Below are positions 27,201 through 36,359 of a stretch of 49,600 nt of DNA, piece after piece (positions within the stretch are counted from its first letter, which is position 1; every line of letters begins with the position of its first letter). Where the stretch lies: positions 1-49,600 of the forward strand of contig JAKPEE010000038.1 in the NCBI GenBank assembly GCA_029552125.1. The letters are read 5' to 3'. Origin of the DNA: Bacillota bacterium (lineage in GTDB: Bacteria; Bacillota; Dethiobacteria; DTU022). The notes below the pieces were generated by a model. That model was not told where the DNA came from and did no database searches. It saw only the letters and a program-made list of their open reading frames with translations. Position numbers and translations under genes: made by a program.

Positions 27201-28880
27201 ATGAAAGGAGCGGCCATGGTTATCGCAGCCCTGGAGCAAGAGCAGGTCGACCTGGTTTTCGGCTACCCCGGGGGCGCGGTGTTAACCCTGTATGATGAGC
27301 TTTACCGTTCGGGGCTCAAGCATATCCTGGTTCGCCACGAGCAAGGTGCGGTTCATGCCGCCGATGGTTATGCCAGAGTCAGCGGCAAGACCGGAGTTGT
27401 TATCGCCACTTCCGGCCCAGGCGCCACCAACCTGGTTACCGGTATTGCCACCGCTTACATGGATTCTGTTCCCCTTGTATTGTTAACCGGACAGGTGGCC
27501 ACTCCGCTTATTGGCACTGACTCGTTTCAGGAAGCAGATATTACCGGTATCACCCTGCCCATTACCAAGCATAACTATTTAATCAAAGATATAAAAGAAC
27601 TGCCTGATACCCTATCTGAAGCTTTCTATATCGCTTCATCGGGCCGGCCGGGGCCGGTGCTGGTGGATATCCCCAAAGATATTTTTGAAATGGAGGGAAG
27701 ATTTGATTATAAGCTTAAACAAGATATTCCCGGTTATAAGCCTACTGTGGAAGGGCACGGGGGACAGATCAACCGGGCGGTTAAAGCAATTAGGGAGGCC
27801 AAGCGTCCAGTTATTTTTGCCGGAGGCGGCGTGATTATATCCGGAGCGGCGGCAGAGTTGCAAGAGCTGGCTGAACGCTGCCGCATTCCGGTGACCCTTT
27901 CCTTGATGGCCCTGGGCGCGTATCCGGGAGACAGCCCTCTTTTTCTGGGTATGCCCGGCATGCATGGAGCGGTTTGCGCCAATTACGCTTTATCAGAAGC
28001 CGATTTAATCATTGCCACCGGAGTGCGCTTTGATGACCGGGTGACCGGCAAGCTGGAAAGTTTTGCCCGGGAGGCCAAAATAATTCATATAGATATTGAC
28101 CCTGCGGAAATCGGTAAAAATGTAGCCATTGATATTCCCATTGTCGGTGACGTGAAGCGGGTTCTGCAGGGGATATTAAAAAAAGTGCAGCCTGGAGATA
28201 CCGGGGCGTGGTTGAAACGAATTGACGAATGGCGAGAAGAATGTTTCACCTGTGCTGAAGAACAGCCAGAAAATGATGTCTTAACCACCCCTTATGTGAT
28301 CCGTGAGATTGATCGGCTCACAGCGCCTGATACCATCATCGCCACAGATGTGGGGCAACATCAGATGTGGACGGCACAGCATTATTGTTTCCGCTTGCCG
28401 CGTACATTCATTTCCTCCGGAGGCCTGGGAACCATGGGTTACGGCTTCCCTGCCGCCCTGGGAGCGAAACTTGCTTCGCCCGGGAGCACGGTATTCTGCA
28501 TTGCCGGCGATGGCAGTTTTCAGATGAATATTCAGGAGCTGGCCACAGCGGTAACCCATAACATTGACGTCAAAGTAGCCATTATTAACAACGGCTACCT
28601 GGGCATGGTTCGCCAGTGGCAGGAACTCTTTTATGGGGGGCGGTACGCGTATTCATCTTTGCAGGGCAATCCAGATTTTGTAAAAGTAGCGGAGGCTTAC
28701 GGGGCGAAAGGCCTGCGTGCCTCCACGCCCGGCGAGTTGAGAAAAGCCATCGAGCTGGCGCTGGCGACAAAAGGGCCTGTAATCATCGACTGCCAGGTAG
28801 TTGCGGAGGAAAATGTTTACCCCATGGTCGCTCCCAATCGTCCGATTAATGAAATCATCATGGGAAGTGAAAGAAAATGA
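27201..28880 (+). CDS. ilvB: Acetolactate synthase large subunit
   Basis: A 559-residue thiamine-diphosphate enzyme making acetolactate or acetohydroxybutyrate. The N-terminus reads VFGYPGGAVL, with the catalytic glutamate in RHEQGAVHAADGYAR and SGPGATNLVTG following. The cofactor motif is GDGSFQMNIQELATA with NNGYLGMVRQWQ. The start at 27201 was chosen by comparison with the usual M-x-GA N-terminus; an ATG at 27216 has a better binding site (AAGGAG) and would give 554 residues. The 3-prime end overlaps ilvN by 4 nt (ATGA), so large and small subunits are coupled in translation. Confidence 0.97.
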   Translation: MKGAAMVIAALEQEQVDLVFGYPGGAVLTLYDELYRSGLKHILVRHEQGAVHAADGYARVSGKTGVVIATSGPGATNLVTGIATAYMDSVPLVLLTGQVATPLIGTDSFQEADITGITLPITKHNYLIKDIKELPDTLSEAFYIASSGRPGPVLVDIPKDIFEMEGRFDYKLKQDIPGYKPTVEGHGGQINRAVKAIREAKRPVIFAGGGVIISGAAAELQELAERCRIPVTLSLMALGAYPGDSPLFLGMPGMHGAVCANYALSEADLIIATGVRFDDRVTGKLESFAREAKIIHIDIDPAEIGKNVAIDIPIVGDVKRVLQGILKKVQPGDTGAWLKRIDEWREECFTCAEEQPENDVLTTPYVIREIDRLTAPDTIIATDVGQHQMWTAQHYCFRLPRTFISSGGLGTMGYGFPAALGAKLASPGSTVFCIAGDGSFQMNIQELATAVTHNIDVKVAIINNGYLGMVRQWQELFYGGRYAYSSLQGNPDFVKVAEAYGAKGLRASTPGELRKAIELALATKGPVIIDCQVVAEENVYPMVAPNRPINEIIMGSERK

Positions 28881-29371
28881 AACATGTTCTGGCAGTACTG
28901 GTGGAAAACAAGTCCGGTGTGTTAACCCGCGTAGCCGGTCTTTTCAGCCGGCGGGGTTTTAATATTGAAAATATAACTGTGGGCGAAACTACTTCTCCCG
29001 GGATTTCCCGGATGACCATTACGGTCGAGGGTGACGAAATGGTTGTTGAACAGGTCATGAAACAGCTACACAAGCTGGTTAATGTGATAAAGGTCAGCAA
29101 TCTATCTCATGAGCCCGCAGTGATGCGTGAATTAATGCTCATCAAAGTCCGGGCTGAAGCGCAAACGCGCAGTGATATACAACAGATTGTAGAAACTTTC
29201 CGTGGAAAAGTAGTAGATGTATCACTCGATTCCATGATTATTGAAGTAACCGGCAATGATGAAAAGCTGGAAGCAATTAAGCTTTTGCTGCAGCATTATG
29301 GCATCAGAGAGTTGGCGCGCACCGGTAAACTGGCGCTTCTGCGCGGCTCGAAGGTTACCAGGGAGGCGTAG
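28877..29371 (+). CDS. ilvN: Acetolactate synthase regulatory subunit
   Basis: A 164-residue regulatory subunit. The N-terminal ACT domain (about 1-75: VLVENKSGVLTRVAGLFSRRGFNIENI) binds valine for feedback control, and the C-terminal ALS small-subunit domain (about 85-160) contacts the enzyme. Length fits the IlvN/IlvH class. The ATG overlaps the ilvB stop by 4 nt. Confidence 0.96.
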   Translation: MKHVLAVLVENKSGVLTRVAGLFSRRGFNIENITVGETTSPGISRMTITVEGDEMVVEQVMKQLHKLVNVIKVSNLSHEPAVMRELMLIKVRAEAQTRSDIQQIVETFRGKVVDVSLDSMIIEVTGNDEKLEAIKLLLQHYGIRELARTGKLALLRGSKVTREA

Positions 29372-29506
29372 AGCAGGATATAGAAGGACTGATCAAGAAT
29401 ACTGCAGAGAGATTTGCCGGCCCATAGAATGTTAAAAAGGCTGATTTTGGCCGGTATTCGAAAGATTTACGCTTAGCAAAAATCGCAGGGAAAGAGGGAA
29501 CCAATA
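29372..29506 (+). other. ilvN-leuC gap
   Basis: This 135-nt gap is where ilvC and leuA often lie in Clostridia. No recognisable remnant of either is seen on either strand, and no clear promoter or terminator. The leuC binding site AGAGGG is at 29493-29498. Confidence 0.4.
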
Positions 29507-30772
29507 TTGCCTGGACAAACTATGGTGGAAAAAATATTAGCCAGGGGTGCTGGGAAAGAAAAAGTGCGGCCCGGTGATTTAGTTAATGTCAAAGTAGATT
29601 TAGTCCTGGGCAACGATGTAACCGCCCCGGTGGCTATTAAAGAATTTGCCCGGCTGGGGCTGGAACGCGTTTTCGATCCGGCCAGGGTGGTTCTGGTGCC
29701 GGATCATTTCACCCCAAACCGGGACATCCCTTCCGCCGAGCAGGCGCTGGCGCTACGACGCTTTGCCTCTCGCTACGGCATTGTTCATTATTATGAAGTA
29801 GGCCGCATGGGCATTGAACACGCGCTCTTGCCGGAGCAAGGTCTAGTATTGCCAGGGCAAATTATTATCGGTGCCGATTCGCATACATGCACTTACGGTG
29901 CCCTGGGCGCTTTTGCCACCGGGGTAGGCAGTACCGACCTCGCCGCGGCCATGGCCCTGGGTGAGCTCTGGTTTAAGGTGCCCCCGACATTACGCTTTGT
30001 TTACAACGGTAAAATGCCCAAGTGGGTCGGAGGAAAAGACTTAATTTTATATACCATCGGTGCCATCGGCGTAGAAGGCGCCCGCTACCAGGCTATGGAA
30101 TTCTGCGGCCCGGCAATTGAAGCCCTGCCTATGGACGGCCGCTTGACCATGGCCAACATGGCCATTGAAGCCGGAGGCAAGTGCGGTTATATCCAGCCTG
30201 ACCGGATTACCTTTGAATACCTGGAAGGCCGGGCTAAAAGCTCTTATGAGGCTGTATATAGCGACAGCGATGCCGTATACGCGGAGACCTATACTTTTGA
30301 TGTTAGCAGCCTGGAGCCCCAGGTGGCCTTCCCACCTTCCCCGGAAAATGTGCATCCGGTTAGTAAAGCGAGGGGAATCCGCATTGACCAGGTAGTGATC
30401 GGATCCTGTACCAACGGCCGCCTGGAGGATTTGCGCATAGCCGCTGCCTTGTTAAAAGGGCGGAAGGTTAACCCACGGGTGCGGCTTCTGGTAATACCGG
30501 CCACACAGGCCATTTATCGCCAGGCCCTGGCTGAAGGACTGCTGGAAATCTTTATTGATGCGGAAGCGGCGGTGAGCACGCCTACCTGCGGCCCCTGCCT
30601 CGGGGGGCATATGGGTATTCTGGCCGGCGGAGAAGTAGCCCTGGCCACTACCAACCGTAATTTTACCGGTCGTATGGGCCACCGTGACAGCCAGGTATAC
30701 CTCTGCGGTCCTGCAGTGGCTGCGGCATCGGCCGTGGCCGGGGAAATAATCCACCCAGAGGAGGTGGCCTAG
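29507..30772 (+). CDS. leuC: 3-isopropylmalate dehydratase large subunit
   Basis: A 421-residue aconitase-family subunit of the shorter (HacA/LeuC2-like) type. It isomerises 2- to 3-isopropylmalate in leucine synthesis. The Fe-S cysteines are in GSCTNGR (about 300) and TPTCGPCLGGH (about 362-372); GADSHTCTYGALGAFA is the substrate/cluster region. The TTG start at 29507 has AGAGGG 8 nt upstream, and a downstream ATG at 29522 is less likely. The relative homoaconitase is hard to exclude by sequence alone; the operon supports leucine. It abuts leuD with no gap. Confidence 0.93.
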   Translation: MPGQTMVEKILARGAGKEKVRPGDLVNVKVDLVLGNDVTAPVAIKEFARLGLERVFDPARVVLVPDHFTPNRDIPSAEQALALRRFASRYGIVHYYEVGRMGIEHALLPEQGLVLPGQIIIGADSHTCTYGALGAFATGVGSTDLAAAMALGELWFKVPPTLRFVYNGKMPKWVGGKDLILYTIGAIGVEGARYQAMEFCGPAIEALPMDGRLTMANMAIEAGGKCGYIQPDRITFEYLEGRAKSSYEAVYSDSDAVYAETYTFDVSSLEPQVAFPPSPENVHPVSKARGIRIDQVVIGSCTNGRLEDLRIAAALLKGRKVNPRVRLLVIPATQAIYRQALAEGLLEIFIDAEAAVSTPTCGPCLGGHMGILAGGEVALATTNRNFTGRMGHRDSQVYLCGPAVAAASAVAGEIIHPEEVA

Positions 30773-31282
30773 GTGAAATTGGAAGGAAAAGTCTGGTTGT
30801 TTGGAGACAATGTCGATACTGATGCCATTATCCCCGCCCGCTACCTGGTGACCACAGACCCATTAGAACTGGCCCGCCACTGCCTGGAGGACCTTGATGC
30901 GAACTTTGCGCGCCAGGTCCGCCCCGGCGATCTAGTGGTGGCCGGTAAAAATTTCGGGTGCGGCAGCTCCAGGGAGCATGCCCCCCTGGCCTTGAAAGGG
31001 GCAGGCGTGGGTTGTATCATCGCGGTTAGTTTTGCCCGTATCTTTTACCGCAACGCGGTAAATATTGGTTTGCCCATTCTTGAATGCCCGGCTGAGCTGC
31101 CTGCTCAGCTATCACCCGGCGAGCGGCTGCAGGTAGATCTGGATCAGGGGCGCATTATTCGCCTGGCCGGCGGCAGCGAAGTTAAGGCCTCCCCCTTGCC
31201 TCCGTTTATGCAAGAGATTCTGAAGCACGGCGGCTTGATCGAATATGTTCAGGCGCGATTGCAAAATGATGGCCTACTCTAA
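30773..31282 (+). CDS. leuD: 3-isopropylmalate dehydratase small subunit
   Basis: A 169-residue swivel-domain subunit partnering LeuC. Motifs are GDNVDTDAIIPARYL and FGCGSSREHAPLALKGAG. It starts with GTG at 30773, directly after the leuC stop, with GGAGGTG 10 nt upstream inside leuC. It is the last gene of the operon here; leuB, needed for the next step, is not in the window. Confidence 0.95.
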   Translation: MKLEGKVWLFGDNVDTDAIIPARYLVTTDPLELARHCLEDLDANFARQVRPGDLVVAGKNFGCGSSREHAPLALKGAGVGCIIAVSFARIFYRNAVNIGLPILECPAELPAQLSPGERLQVDLDQGRIIRLAGGSEVKASPLPPFMQEILKHGGLIEYVQARLQNDGLL

Positions 31283-31290
31283 GTTTTTAT

Positions 31291-31319
31291 TTTGCATTTT
31301 GTGTATTTTAAGCTATAAT
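31291..31319 (+). promoter_or_regulatory. Promoter of EF-G-like gene
   Basis: TTTGCA (31291-31296), 17 nt, then a perfect TATAAT (31314-31319). It lies 9 nt past the leuD stop and about 110 nt before the next start, leaving a leader with no identified structure. Confidence 0.75.
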
Positions 31320-31431
31320 GGCTAGTGTGTTTTGATTAGCAGGCAATGTTTCCAATAAGGCCTGGTTTGTTATAAATGCCGGAAGGGTGGCGCGGGGCAA
31401 AGCATCCGGAATTTTCCAAGGAGGGTTTTTC

Positions 31432-33516
31432 ATGAAGAAGTATAACAGCGAATCTATTCGCAATGTAGCTTTAATCTCCCACGGAGGTGCCGGAAAGACT
31501 TCTCTTACGGAAGCCATGCTTTATACTTCCGGCGCCATAAACCGGCTCGGAAAAATTGAGTCAGGTAATACGACTACCGATTATGATCCCGATGAAGTCA
31601 GGAAGCAGGTTACCATAAACGTGGGCCTGGCACCCCTGGAATGGAAGGGGGTTAAAATTAACGTTCTTGATACTCCTGGATATTTTGATTTTATCGGGGA
31701 CGTCCTGGGGGCGCTGAGAGTCGCCGACTGCGCTATTATGATGGTCTGCGCCGTTTCAGGTGTTGAGGTGGGCACGGAGAAGGTCTGGAGCTACGCCAAT
31801 GATTTTGGCCTGCCCCGGATTGCCTTTATTAACAAGTTAGACCGGGAAAATGCCAATTTTGAAGCAGCGGTAGCCCAGATGGAAAAGTTCTTTGGGCAAG
31901 GGATTGTTCCCCTGCAACTGCCCATCGGGAAAGAGGCAGATTTTAAGGGTGTAGTTGATTTGCTTGAGCAGAAAGCACTCCTGTTCTCCGGTGACGGTCT
32001 AAAAATGGAGGAAGGCGAGATTCCTTCCGGCCTGCAGGAACAGGTGGAGACCCTGCGTGAAAAACTGGTGGAAGCAGCGGCTGAATCCGATGACGAGCTG
32101 TTAATGAAATACCTTGAAGGGGAGCCCCTGGAGCCGGAAGAGATACGGCAGGGGCTGCGCAAGGGTGTGCTTAGCGGAAAGATTACCCCAGTCCTATGCG
32201 GCGCTGCCACCAAGAATTTTTGTATCCAGCCTCTCCTGGACCTGATTAAATTATACTGCCCTTCTCCCCTGGATCGGGAACCGGTGGCAGGTCATCTGCC
32301 CGGGAGCGAAGAGGCAGCTACCCGCAAGCCCAGCATCGATGAGCCTTTTTCCGCCTTTGTTTTTAAAACGCTGGCAGACCCTTTTGTGGGGCGCATTAAT
32401 TATTTTAGAGTATATTCTGGAACAGCAAAGCCCGATTCGCAGGTTTTTAACGCCACCAAGGGAAAAGCGGAGCGGTTCGGCCAGCTTTTCTCCATGCGGG
32501 GCAAAAATCAGATTCCCATGGAAGAAGTGGTCTGCGGCGATATTGCCGCAGTAGCCAAGCTGCAGCATACGGCCACCGGGGATACCCTCTGTGATCGAGC
32601 CAACCCGATAGTATTTCCGGCGCTAGAATTTCCTGCTCCGGTTATCTCTTTTGCCGTTGAACCGAAAACCAAGGGGGATGAAGAAAAAGTAAGTACCGGT
32701 CTGGCCCGTTTTTTGGAGGAAGATCCCACTTTCCGCATGGAAAGGCGCGTCGAAACGAAGCAAACAGTGATCTCTGGACTGGGAGAGCTGCATCTGGAAA
32801 TTATCGTTAGCCGGCTGGCTCAAAAGTTTGGCGTTGAAGTTGATTTATCTACGCCCAAAGTACCTTATAAAGAAACTATCCGCGGCACGGCCAGGGTTGA
32901 AGGGAAACACAAGAAACAGACCGGTGGCCGGGGCCAGTACGGGCATGTTTTCCTGGAACTGGAGCCCCTTGAAGCATTCGAAGGCTTTGAGTTTGAAGAC
33001 AAAATATTCGGCGGTGTTGTCCCCAAACAATATGTGCCGGCTGTGGAAAAAGGGGTCCGCGAAGCCATGGAAGAAGGGGTCCTGGCCGGGTACCCGGTTG
33101 TCGGTGTGCGGGTAAAGCTGGTTGACGGCTCTTACCATACTGTTGACTCTTCAGAAATGGCTTTTAAGATCGCTTCCGCCATGGCCTTCCGCAAAGGCAT
33201 GGAACAGGCTCAGCCGGTGTTGCTGGAGCCGATAATGAACGTGGAGATCATCGTCCCTGAAGCATTTATGGGAGATATTATGGGAGATTTAAACAGCCGG
33301 CGCGGCCGCATTCAAGGCATGGAACCCACTGAAGGCCTGCAAAAGATCAGGGCTCAGGTTCCCATGGCCGAAATGTTTAAGTATTCCATCGATCTTCGTT
33401 CCATGACCCAGGGACGCGGCTTTTTTACCATGACCTTCTCACACTATGAAGAAGTCCCCTTCCAGGTAGCAGAACAGGTAATTGCCGCGGCCAAAGCGGA
33501 AAAAGAGAAAGATTGA
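31432..33516 (+). CDS. Elongation factor G-like GTPase (EF-G2 type)
   Basis: A 694-residue translational GTPase with the five-domain EF-G plan. The P-loop reads SHGGAGKTSL instead of the AHIDAGKTT of canonical EF-G, placing it with the EF-G-like paralogues. DTPGYFDF and NKLDRENANF are G3 and G4. Domain IV contains KHKKQTGGRGQYGHV, and the C-terminal domain ends QVAEQVIAAAKAEKEKD. The start at 31432 follows AAGGAGGG; an upstream in-frame extension to 31387 has no binding site. It is monocistronic between its promoter and the terminator at 33547. Role of these paralogues (translocation, recycling or stress) is not settled. Confidence 0.9.
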   Translation: MKKYNSESIRNVALISHGGAGKTSLTEAMLYTSGAINRLGKIESGNTTTDYDPDEVRKQVTINVGLAPLEWKGVKINVLDTPGYFDFIGDVLGALRVADCAIMMVCAVSGVEVGTEKVWSYANDFGLPRIAFINKLDRENANFEAAVAQMEKFFGQGIVPLQLPIGKEADFKGVVDLLEQKALLFSGDGLKMEEGEIPSGLQEQVETLREKLVEAAAESDDELLMKYLEGEPLEPEEIRQGLRKGVLSGKITPVLCGAATKNFCIQPLLDLIKLYCPSPLDREPVAGHLPGSEEAATRKPSIDEPFSAFVFKTLADPFVGRINYFRVYSGTAKPDSQVFNATKGKAERFGQLFSMRGKNQIPMEEVVCGDIAAVAKLQHTATGDTLCDRANPIVFPALEFPAPVISFAVEPKTKGDEEKVSTGLARFLEEDPTFRMERRVETKQTVISGLGELHLEIIVSRLAQKFGVEVDLSTPKVPYKETIRGTARVEGKHKKQTGGRGQYGHVFLELEPLEAFEGFEFEDKIFGGVVPKQYVPAVEKGVREAMEEGVLAGYPVVGVRVKLVDGSYHTVDSSEMAFKIASAMAFRKGMEQAQPVLLEPIMNVEIIVPEAFMGDIMGDLNSRRGRIQGMEPTEGLQKIRAQVPMAEMFKYSIDLRSMTQGRGFFTMTFSHYEEVPFQVAEQVIAAAKAEKEKD

Positions 33517-33546
33517 ATATAACACGGCCAGTTTATTAAACAGGGC

Positions 33547-33588
33547 TAAGGTTTCCTTCCCATGGCGAGGGAAACCTTAATCTTTTTT
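33547..33588 (+). terminator. Terminator of EF-G-like gene
   Basis: TAAGGTTTCC pairs perfectly with GGAAACCTTA around a 13-nt loop and is followed by TCTTTTTT. Confidence 0.9.
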
Positions 33589-33737
33589 GGGGGTTTTAAA
33601 GGAATTGTCCTCCTGACCGTGCATATTTTTCTTGTTATTACCTCATGATGTTTAGTAAGCTCCGTCAGTGCTATGTGGCCGGGTAAATTGACAGGATCTT
33701 TCCCCCAAAGCTATACTTGAACAGGGAGGTTGTACCG

Positions 33738-34847
33738 GTGCAATTCAGGGTTATCTCCGCAGATGAGGCTGATCGCTTTGACCAATTTATGCAGAGCACA
33801 CCGAATGGGCATATCTTTCAGTCCTACCTGTGGGGAGAAGTTAAACGTCCGGTTTGGGAACCTTTGCGTGTAGTACTGGAAGAAGAGGGCCATATTGTTG
33901 CCGCCGCCTCGGTTTTAAAACGGCGTCTTCCGTTTATGGGCAAAACATTTTTTTATTTGCCACGCGGCCCGGTTTTGAAGGATTGGAACGATCAGAGAGT
34001 CTTTAAACAGTTAATGGCTCATTTACGGGAGCTGGCGCAACAGCACAGGGCGGTGTTTATTAAAATAGATCCCTGCTTGACCGAAGAACAGTGCAGCGCT
34101 GCGGCGTCCCTGCGGGAAGCCGGTTTTATCCATGCCCCGGGAAAGCATGACTTTGGGGGGCTTCAGCCCCGCTATACCTTCCGCCTCGATATCAGCGGTG
34201 ATCTTGATGAGATTATGGGCCGTTTCCCGAAAAAAACCCGCTACAAAATCCGCTACGGCCCCAACAAAGGCCTCACCTTCCAGTCGCCCGGCGAAAAGGG
34301 GCTGCCCCTGTTCTGGCAGGTGATGCAAGAAACCGGCAGGCGCGGCGGCTTTGTGATCAGGAATCTTGCTTATTATCAGAAAGTGTACCGCATACTGGAA
34401 ACCCGGGGCGCGGTAAACCTTACCCTCGGTTATTTCCAGGGTGAACCGGTAGCGGCCGGTATTACTTTTGCTTTTGGTGATAAGGCCTGGGCTGTTTACG
34501 GAGGCCAAGCCGATCGCTTCCGCAATCTTTACGTCTATCATGCCATGATCTGGGAGCGTATCAAATGGGCCAAGAGCAAAGGGGCCCGCTGGTTCGATTT
34601 TTACGGAGTTCCGGGTAAAGTTTCCGAAGATCACCCCCTTTACGGCATTTACCATTTTAAGAAGAGCTTTGGGGGCGCTTATTTCGCCTTTGTCGGTGAA
34701 AAAGATCTGGTTTTTTCTCCGTTCTATTACTGGTTATGGACACACCTTTTCCCCTTTGCCCGGCAAACGGTACTGCAATTATTGAAGTTGCGCCGTTTTG
34801 TGTGGCCTTCCCGGGCGCCGGGGGGAAAAATTACGGTCCGCCAGTAA
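33738..34847 (+). CDS. FemAB/FemX-like peptidyltransferase
   Basis: A 369-residue FemAB-family protein with tandem GNAT-like folds, which uses aminoacyl-tRNA to add amino acids to lipid II or to peptidoglycan stems. Recognisable blocks are FQSYLWGEVKRP, FFYLPRGPVLKDW, FPKKTRYKIRYGPNKGL, VAAGITFAFGDKAWAVYGGQAD and WFDFYGVPG. The start at 33738 is GTG, with GGGAGG 8 nt upstream; a TTG at 33717 in the same frame has no binding site. A ddl gene follows, consistent with wall precursor synthesis. Which amino acid it adds is unknown. Confidence 0.88.
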   Translation: MQFRVISADEADRFDQFMQSTPNGHIFQSYLWGEVKRPVWEPLRVVLEEEGHIVAAASVLKRRLPFMGKTFFYLPRGPVLKDWNDQRVFKQLMAHLRELAQQHRAVFIKIDPCLTEEQCSAAASLREAGFIHAPGKHDFGGLQPRYTFRLDISGDLDEIMGRFPKKTRYKIRYGPNKGLTFQSPGEKGLPLFWQVMQETGRRGGFVIRNLAYYQKVYRILETRGAVNLTLGYFQGEPVAAGITFAFGDKAWAVYGGQADRFRNLYVYHAMIWERIKWAKSKGARWFDFYGVPGKVSEDHPLYGIYHFKKSFGGAYFAFVGEKDLVFSPFYYWLWTHLFPFARQTVLQLLKLRRFVWPSRAPGGKITVRQ

Positions 34848-34893
34848 TGTTTTCTAAGGGGAATTGGTTTTGATTGTGGCTTATTGTATTAGC

Positions 34894-34925
34894 GGTCCGT
34901 TTTTTTCTGCGGATCGTTTTTTTTT
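34894..34925 (+). terminator. Terminator after femX-like gene
   Basis: GGTCCG pairs with CGGATC (one G-U) around a 10-nt T-rich loop and is followed by nine T residues. Confidence 0.6.
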
Positions 34926-35039
34926 GCAGGGAAGAAGTGCCCTGTAGCGAACAATAGTAAACTAATTCATGACAATTAGCACTATGGCCGCCATATATTA
35001 TTATCAAGTGTGGAATATTGTACTTAAGGAGTGGTTTGC

Positions 35040-36146
35040 TTGAAACAAAAAAATCTGGCTATACTGTTCGGGGGGCGCTCTGGAGAACATGTGGTGTCCC
35101 TGCGCTCGGCCGCTTCGATCATGGAAGTAATAGATCGGGAGAATTACAGGATTATTCCGGTAGGGATTACCCGGGATGGCACCTGGCTGGCCGGAGAGAA
35201 TGTATGGCAAATTCTCTGGGAACGGCGCCCGATCACTGAAGCACCCCGGGCGACTTTGTTAACCGATCCCGCCAATCCGGGCTTGCTGATTGAGCAGCGT
35301 CACAGCACAGCGGGTTGGGAATTTGTACCGCTGGACCTGGTTTTCCCGGTGCTGCACGGGCCTTATGGAGAGGACGGTACCATCCAGGGGCTGCTGGAAC
35401 TGGCCGGCTTACCGTATGTAGGCTCGGGCGTGCTGGCTTCGGCTACGGCCATGGACAAAGTGGTCATGAAAACACTGTTTGAGAAACATGGCCTGCCGGT
35501 AGGGCCGTATCTGGCATTTAATCGCTGGGAATGGCGCGGAGGTGCACACAAGTTGAGCAGGCAGGTGGAGCGGGATATTGGTTTTCCTTGCTTTGTCAAA
35601 CCGGCCAATTTAGGTTCCAGCGTCGGTATAACCAAGGTTGCCGCCGCAGACGCCCTGGCTGCAGCCATAGAGGAAGCACAGTTGTATGATGATAAGGTTA
35701 TTATCGAAGCCAGTATCAGTGGAAGAGAAATTGAATGCAGCGTTTTAGGAGATCTGGAACCGCAAGCCTCCCGCCCTGGAGAAATTATACCCTGCAATGA
35801 ATTTTACGATTACCGGGCCAAGTATGTTGATGATCGCACCGAGCTGATTATCCCCGTTGATCTGGGAGCAAGCCTGGAGCAAAAGATTAAGGATCTTGCC
35901 TGCAATGCCTTCAAGGCAGTGGAAGCCAGCGGCCTCGCCCGGGTAGATTTCTTTGTTGAACCAGAAAAAAGTCAAGTTATCATTAATGAGATCAACACTA
36001 TGCCCGGGTTTACCAGCATCAGCATGTACCCCAAGCTCTGGGAAGCCAGTGGGATTAGCTATAACCTGCTGGTGAGCCGGCTTCTGGAGCTGGCGGAACA
36101 GCGTTTTCAACGGCGCAGCAATTTACGGTTTTCACCGCCAGAATAA
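35040..36146 (+). CDS. ddl: D-alanine--D-alanine ligase
   Basis: A 368-residue ATP-grasp ligase joining two D-alanines for peptidoglycan. N-terminal FGGRSGEHVVSLRSA, ATP site KPANLGSSVGITKV and metal-binding ARVDFFVEPE and INEINTMPGFTSISMYP are all present. The loop NEFYDYRAKY has the tyrosine typical of D-Ala-D-Ala enzymes; D-Ala-D-Lac enzymes have phenylalanine there, so ordinary precursors are expected. The start is TTG at 35040 with AAGGAG 8 nt upstream; a GTG at 35031 overlaps the binding site. The second Glu of the usual EHEVSL is Val. Confidence 0.95.
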   Translation: MKQKNLAILFGGRSGEHVVSLRSAASIMEVIDRENYRIIPVGITRDGTWLAGENVWQILWERRPITEAPRATLLTDPANPGLLIEQRHSTAGWEFVPLDLVFPVLHGPYGEDGTIQGLLELAGLPYVGSGVLASATAMDKVVMKTLFEKHGLPVGPYLAFNRWEWRGGAHKLSRQVERDIGFPCFVKPANLGSSVGITKVAAADALAAAIEEAQLYDDKVIIEASISGREIECSVLGDLEPQASRPGEIIPCNEFYDYRAKYVDDRTELIIPVDLGASLEQKIKDLACNAFKAVEASGLARVDFFVEPEKSQVIINEINTMPGFTSISMYPKLWEASGISYNLLVSRLLELAEQRFQRRSNLRFSPPE

Positions 36147-36150
36147 AAAA

Positions 36151-36359
36151 ACTTTGTTAAATCCCGGCCCTACTCCCATTCCGCCGCAGGTAGCCATGGC
36201 CACCGAAATGATGAACCACTTGGCCACCTGGGCGCCACTGTAGAGCTGGATATAATTGCCGGTATAGCTGCTTTGGAGATGGCGCTTAACACTTCCGGTT
36301 ATCCCGTGTCGTTGGGTTCAGGGCTTAAAGCCGCTGAAGAAGCGCTTCTGGAGGGTTAA
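36151..36359 (+). pseudogene. Remnant of class V aminotransferase (serine-pyruvate type)
   Basis: Right after ddl the sequence reads LLNPGPTPIPPQVAMAT, then EMMNHLATWAPL and a stop at 36241. This is the N-terminus of alanine-glyoxylate/serine-pyruvate aminotransferases. The next frame reads ELDIIAGIAALEMALN, then TSGYPVSLGSGLKAAEEALLEG and a stop (36243-36359), matching the C-terminus of the same family. About 300 codons between, including the PLP lysine, are gone and the frame is shifted, so the gene is dead. Such genes often sit beside serA, of which nothing is seen here. Confidence 0.8.

Noticed and set aside
29372-29506. Possible remnant of ilvC or leuA between ilvN and leuC
   Set aside because: No frame in either direction resembles either protein.
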